The notes below the pieces were generated by a model. It saw nothing but the letters and a program-made list of their open reading frames with translations. It was not told the origin of the DNA and did not search any database. The position numbers and the translations under genes are program-made. Positions 60,504 to 64,000 of a stretch of 64,000 nt of DNA are shown here, in pieces (positions within the stretch are counted from its first letter, which is position 1; each line of letters opens with the position of its first letter). Source of the stretch: Spirochaetales bacterium (GTDB taxonomy: Bacteria > Spirochaetota > Spirochaetia > Sphaerochaetales > Sphaerochaetaceae); NCBI GenBank assembly GCA_012519115.1, contig JAAYQW010000065.1:1-64000 (forward strand), read 5' to 3'.

Positions 60504-61280
60504 TCAAGCGATCAATAAGCTCAAAGCCTGATGAAGGTGGGCATTTGAGGCGAGAATATCGCAATAGTGGTCACTGAAGGGGGTATCTTCTAACGCCGGG
60601 GTGACGATTCCTCCCGCTTCCTGAAGGATGATCATTCCGGCAGCCATGTCATAGTATCCCAGCGCCTGTTCATAGTACCCGTCAATCCGTCCGCTGGCGA
60701 TATAGGCAAGCTCCAAAGCGCAGGAACCGAAGGATCGGAAGTCGCTGGTGGCTTTGAAGATCGTTTTCATCGTTTCAAAATAAGAATCGGCAAGGTCGCG
60801 CCTCCGGTGAGGCGGGACCAGCACCATGATCGCCTGACTCAGATCCTGGACGGAGGAAACGGTGATTGGTTGCCCGTTAAGAAACGCGCCTTGCCCTTTT
60901 GACGCCCAGAACAATTCATTTTGACGAGGGTTGAAGACGACTCCGACCAGCGGGTTGTACTTCTCTTCTTCCCATGCGATTGAAATCGTGTAGTTGGGCA
61001 TCCCCCGAAAGAAGTTCGTCGTTCCGTCGATTGGATCGATCACCCAGCGATTTGACTGCACATTCCCGCTTTCACCGCCCTCTTCGCCATATATTCCATC
61101 GTGAGGAAAATAAAGTCGGATCGTGTCTTTGATCAGCTGTTCAACCTGAATATCGACATCGGTTACATAATCATTCGCCTCTTTCATCCGAACGGAAAGC
61201 ATTCCGTTTCGCTCTGCTCCCAAGGCGTAGGAACCTGCTCTGCGAGCTGCCTGAAGGGCGACTTCAAGGTGGGTCTTCAT
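60504..61280 (-). CDS. suhB: Inositol-monophosphatase family protein
   Basis: A 258-residue magnesium- and lithium-sensitive-type phosphatase. Metal ligands are EEGG in GIYGEEGGES near residue 65, DPIDGTTNF near 82 and the C-terminal GYYDMAAGMIILQEAGG. SuhB-type enzymes remove phosphate from inositol 1-phosphate or related sugars and also assist rRNA transcription in some bacteria. It starts nine bases after the large acidic gene's stop. Confidence 0.93.
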   Translation of the reverse strand: MKTHLEVALQAARRAGSYALGAERNGMLSVRMKEANDYVTDVDIQVEQLIKDTIRLYFPHDGIYGEEGGESGNVQSNRWVIDPIDGTTNFFRGMPNYTISIAWEEEKYNPLVGVVFNPRQNELFWASKGQGAFLNGQPITVSSVQDLSQAIMVLVPPHRRRDLADSYFETMKTIFKATSDFRSFGSCALELAYIASGRIDGYYEQALGYYDMAAGMIILQEAGGIVTPALEDTPFSDHYCDILASNAHLHQALSLLIA

Positions 61281-61289
61281 AATTCTTCT

Positions 61290-64000
61290 CTATACTCGCT
61301 TTTTATCCCGCAGCCGATTCGCTGCATTGATTACAAACTTCCAATCCGTTGGTGTGAAATCTTCTCGCCTGATGAGGCAATCATCTGCAAACACCAGCTT
61401 TTTCTTTCGGTCATACCCAATTGAAAGTGCCCGCCAAGAGCGTTTTTTGTTGGCGTGCATCAGCGCTGCGACGTTTACTTTTCGTGTCCACGCACTGAGC
61501 GGATCCCCTTTCGCCGCCAAAACGATGATCGTCAACTCCAAGGGAGCGATCGTAAACATTCGATCCTGTCCCGGTTCAAGAGTCGCATCCCGAATCTGCT
61601 GGAGCATTCGCTCCAATGAATCTATCACATGGGGCATGCTTTCTTTGAGGTAGATATTGAAGGACCACTGATTCTTTTCAGCAAGAAGGGTGAAGAGCTC
61701 ACCGAGGTTCGGAGGCAGATCCAACTCAAACGGCTGGACTGCGACTTCTTCTATGACCGATGGAGAGGCCGACGGGGCATGTATCTCTTCCTCCTCTGGA
61801 AGAAGGGGCTGATGTTTTGCATGTTCGACCGCGTTGATCAAGGTAAAGCGGGATGAAGGGCGTTTTTGCCGCTCGGCGCTCCGTTGAATCTGGTCCAAGA
61901 AACCAAATTCGCCTCCGTCATCATCCTCGACATATTGGGTGTGGTAGCGAAGCAGATCTTCTTTACCTTCTTCCATCTCCTCATCGGCAAGGACGAATGA
62001 GGACGGCACGACGACCTCTTCATCGTCGTATTCACTCTCAAACTCGAAAAGCCCGATGGCTTCGCTTTCGTAGTCCTCTTCAACGGCTTGTTGTTCAAGA
62101 GGGGTGCGATAAAAGGGGTCGAACATCCGTTCATCCTCCACATCGAAGAGAACCGGTTGTTCAATGAGGCTGACCATCTCATCGGCGGTCTCGTACTCAT
62201 CCTCGGTCAGATAGTCTTCCAAGGGATTGCTGGAAGTGAAGTAGGATGAACCGCTGTACGCCCAGTCATCATCATCCTCGTCCTCTCCTTCTTCGGTATA
62301 GTCGAGGTATTCCCCTTCGATGATTCGAGGGTCTTTGATTCCCAGAGTGAAGCCTTGATCGAAGCGTTGCCAAGAAAAATCGGTTTCCGCTTCCAGAACA
62401 AATTCCGGCTCCTCTTTTTCTTCCTCTATCGGTTCAGGAGCTTCGCTTTCGTACTCATCGTCCTCATAGATCGCGGTGTATTCGTCCTGCTCATCGCCTT
62501 CAAACTCTTCAAGGTCATCCTCGTACTCATCTTCATCGTCGATTTCGCTCAGCTCATCTTCAAGGATATCATCGTCGTCCAATGATCTTTCTTCTTCCTC
62601 TTCTTCCCAGTCCAGCTCGTCTTCCAGGTGTTCATCGAACTCCTTCAACGGTTCATGGTTATATTCTTCATCGATTGTTTCTTCTTCAAATGTTTCTTCT
62701 CCGATTGATTGTTCTTCTTGCGGTGGCGGCGTCAGGCCGCCGAGCGGCGACAAGCCCAATTCCCCTTTGATCTCGTTTGCTCCCTCCCAGGTCGTCGCCA
62801 GCGTTGCCACCTGAAGGAAGGAAAGGGTAAGCGTGTCGTCGATCAGCGTTACCGGATAGCGGACAACCGCCCTCAAATCTATGATGACCGAGACAGCGGG
62901 ATGCGATGTCGCGAGGTCGATCGCATTCTGTTCTTCCATCAACGCCCGGGCGTAGGCTTCGCTGTCTTGGATGGGGTCTTCAGGAAATACGGTATGGGCG
63001 GCGGGAACTTGGATGACCAGCTCCCTCTTCCCATCCTCGAAGAGGGCATCCAGGAAACCATCTTCATACTCCACGTTTCTCGTGTAGTGCATCGAAGAAA
63101 GCATTGCCGTGAAGAACGTGATCGGAAGAAGACTTCGCTTCTCTTTCTCGATGTGCTCCCACGCTTCTTTGCGTTCTTCGCTCGAGGAGATTACCGCTTC
63201 TTTGATGATCCTGCAGCTCTCCATGAGAACTCGCTCGGGATCGAAGCAGTGATATGAACCGTCGATGAGGATGAAAGGCTTGAGCGAAGATCGTTGGAAT
63301 TGCGTCAGCCGATGGTTGTCGACTCGAAACTCCTCGCTTGCGATCGGTTGAGCCAAAGCTTCAGCATCGGCTTCGCTGAGACCGGTATGCTCTGCCAGAT
63401 CATGCTCGCCCTTTTCGATCAAGGTCGACAGCGCATGAAGCACTCCGTCGAGATGAGATGAAAACACTTCGCTGATCAGAGCATTGTATGGTTGAAACTG
63501 ATAGAGCAGGGAGCGATGATGCTGCTTCAAGAGCTCTTCATCGACCAGAGGCGGCAACACCCACGCGCTCGCCTCCTCCTGAAAACGCTCAAGCAGGATC
63601 GGATCGGTCAGCGTTCCGTCCGCCTTCAGGGCGAGGGCGGTGTTATCCACGATGCGGATCGATTTCCGAACGATATCGTCAAAAAGCCGAACGATGTCTT
63701 TCCAATCCTTTTGCTTGATCTGCCTGCTCTTCGCCAGCGGCTTTGGAAAGGACCGGAGAAGATTGGCGAGATAGGAGATGAGCGCCTTTGAGATTCGAAG
63801 CGCTTCACCGTCACCTTTACGCTCCTTGGCGATCGTCCGGTGGTGCTCAAGAGCATGCTCGAGTAGCGCAATCGGTTCGTATCGAAACGCTGTCTCTTTT
63901 AATGAGCGGATTGAATTTGCTGAAAAAACCGCGAGCTCGCGAAGGTTTCGCTGGATCTTTTGCAATGAAATATCACCAACGGAACTAAGATCCCAACTCT
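61290..64000 (-). CDS. Large protein with very acidic central region, partial at right edge
   Basis: At least 891 residues; the frame stays open to the window edge and the first possible start, TTG at 63965, has no ribosome site, so the true start is probably beyond 64000. Three parts are seen: a helical N-terminal region (to about residue 425 from the TTG), a central stretch of about 270 residues crowded with Asp and Glu and likely disordered (for example DWEEEEEERSLDDDD), and a C-terminal folded part of about 180 residues (QWSFNIYLKESMPHVIDSL, LSIGYDRKKKLVFADD). No family recognised. Conserved-looking ends with an acidic linker suggest a scaffold. Confidence 0.75.
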   Translation of the reverse strand, partial: SWDLSSVGDISLQKIQRNLRELAVFSANSIRSLKETAFRYEPIALLEHALEHHRTIAKERKGDGEALRISKALISYLANLLRSFPKPLAKSRQIKQKDWKDIVRLFDDIVRKSIRIVDNTALALKADGTLTDPILLERFQEEASAWVLPPLVDEELLKQHHRSLLYQFQPYNALISEVFSSHLDGVLHALSTLIEKGEHDLAEHTGLSEADAEALAQPIASEEFRVDNHRLTQFQRSSLKPFILIDGSYHCFDPERVLMESCRIIKEAVISSSEERKEAWEHIEKEKRSLLPITFFTAMLSSMHYTRNVEYEDGFLDALFEDGKRELVIQVPAAHTVFPEDPIQDSEAYARALMEEQNAIDLATSHPAVSVIIDLRAVVRYPVTLIDDTLTLSFLQVATLATTWEGANEIKGELGLSPLGGLTPPPQEEQSIGEETFEEETIDEEYNHEPLKEFDEHLEDELDWEEEEEERSLDDDDILEDELSEIDDEDEYEDDLEEFEGDEQDEYTAIYEDDEYESEAPEPIEEEKEEPEFVLEAETDFSWQRFDQGFTLGIKDPRIIEGEYLDYTEEGEDEDDDDWAYSGSSYFTSSNPLEDYLTEDEYETADEMVSLIEQPVLFDVEDERMFDPFYRTPLEQQAVEEDYESEAIGLFEFESEYDDEEVVVPSSFVLADEEMEEGKEDLLRYHTQYVEDDDGGEFGFLDQIQRSAERQKRPSSRFTLINAVEHAKHQPLLPEEEEIHAPSASPSVIEEVAVQPFELDLPPNLGELFTLLAEKNQWSFNIYLKESMPHVIDSLERMLQQIRDATLEPGQDRMFTIAPLELTIIVLAAKGDPLSAWTRKVNVAALMHANKKRSWRALSIGYDRKKKLVFADDCLIRREDFTPTDWKFVINAANRLRDKKRV

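Overview
The window reads as a chromosomal segment of a free-living or host-associated anaerobic spirochaete, most like the Sphaerochaeta/Treponema group. The support is indirect: short spirochaete-style lipoprotein and periplasmic signal peptides, a P13-like exported protein, a tetracycline-repressor-type and LuxR-type regulator set, a PyrBI fusion, and a classical rplU-rpmA-obg-nadD-yqeK-rsfS block. No rRNA, tRNA, insertion sequence, prophage or CRISPR array was seen. Nearly all sequence is coding and most genes lie on the minus strand in tightly packed, overlapping operons.

Left end (1-1830): the start of a glycyl-tRNA synthetase gene and gltX, sharing one promoter. Then an accessory catabolic island (about 1940-15130). 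One long minus-strand operon runs tctB-tctA-tctC (tripartite tricarboxylate-type uptake system), three QueG/reductive-dehalogenase-superfamily iron-sulfur proteins, an Old Yellow Enzyme-type flavoprotein, a short-chain dehydrogenase and a fumarate-reductase-like FAD protein. A divergent AraC regulator sits at the head of this operon, followed by a decayed gene. The island looks like uptake plus cytoplasmic reduction of an unknown carboxylated compound.

15130-22850: an operon with a PHP-type phosphatase, an RloA/RloB-like pair whose catalytic motifs are all altered, a 7-TM LuxR protein and a lipase-like hydrolase; then pdxA, a lipoprotein and a cobalamin adenosyltransferase gene; then a P13-like protein. 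22950-27620: a very acidic 85-residue protein with its own promoter and terminator, a TrpXYZ-like ABC uptake operon preceded by three ATGCAT sites, and a MATE exporter.

27610-46030: housekeeping genes (rsfS-yqeK-nadD-obg-rpmA-rplU, argS, birA/bioY, cysE, mtaB, tyrA/pta, a second MATE exporter, rsmA, comEC-like, phosphoglucomutase, HAD phosphatase). 46160-53480: a cysteine-cluster protein, an HD protein and a complete de novo pyrimidine operon from aspartate carbamoyltransferase onward (pyrBI-pyrE-pyrF-pyrDK-pyrC), with two gene fusions. The pyr operon is preceded by a 23-codon leader peptide whose stop codon lies in the loop of an intrinsic terminator. 53480-64000: polysaccharide export and tyrosine autokinase genes (Wza/Wzc type), ybaK-like, gcvT, ridA, HAD phosphatase, inositol-phosphatase family and a large acidic protein running off the right edge.

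Most unusual points: the RloAB-like pair with lost catalytic residues; the transporter-linked reductive cluster; the pyr leader-peptide attenuator; and at least eight genes (pdxA, tetR-type, birA, bioY, tyrA, HAD phosphatase, YkgJ-like, ybaK-like) whose promoter -10 box ends only 5-8 bases before an ATG with no ribosome binding site, which predicts leaderless mRNAs.
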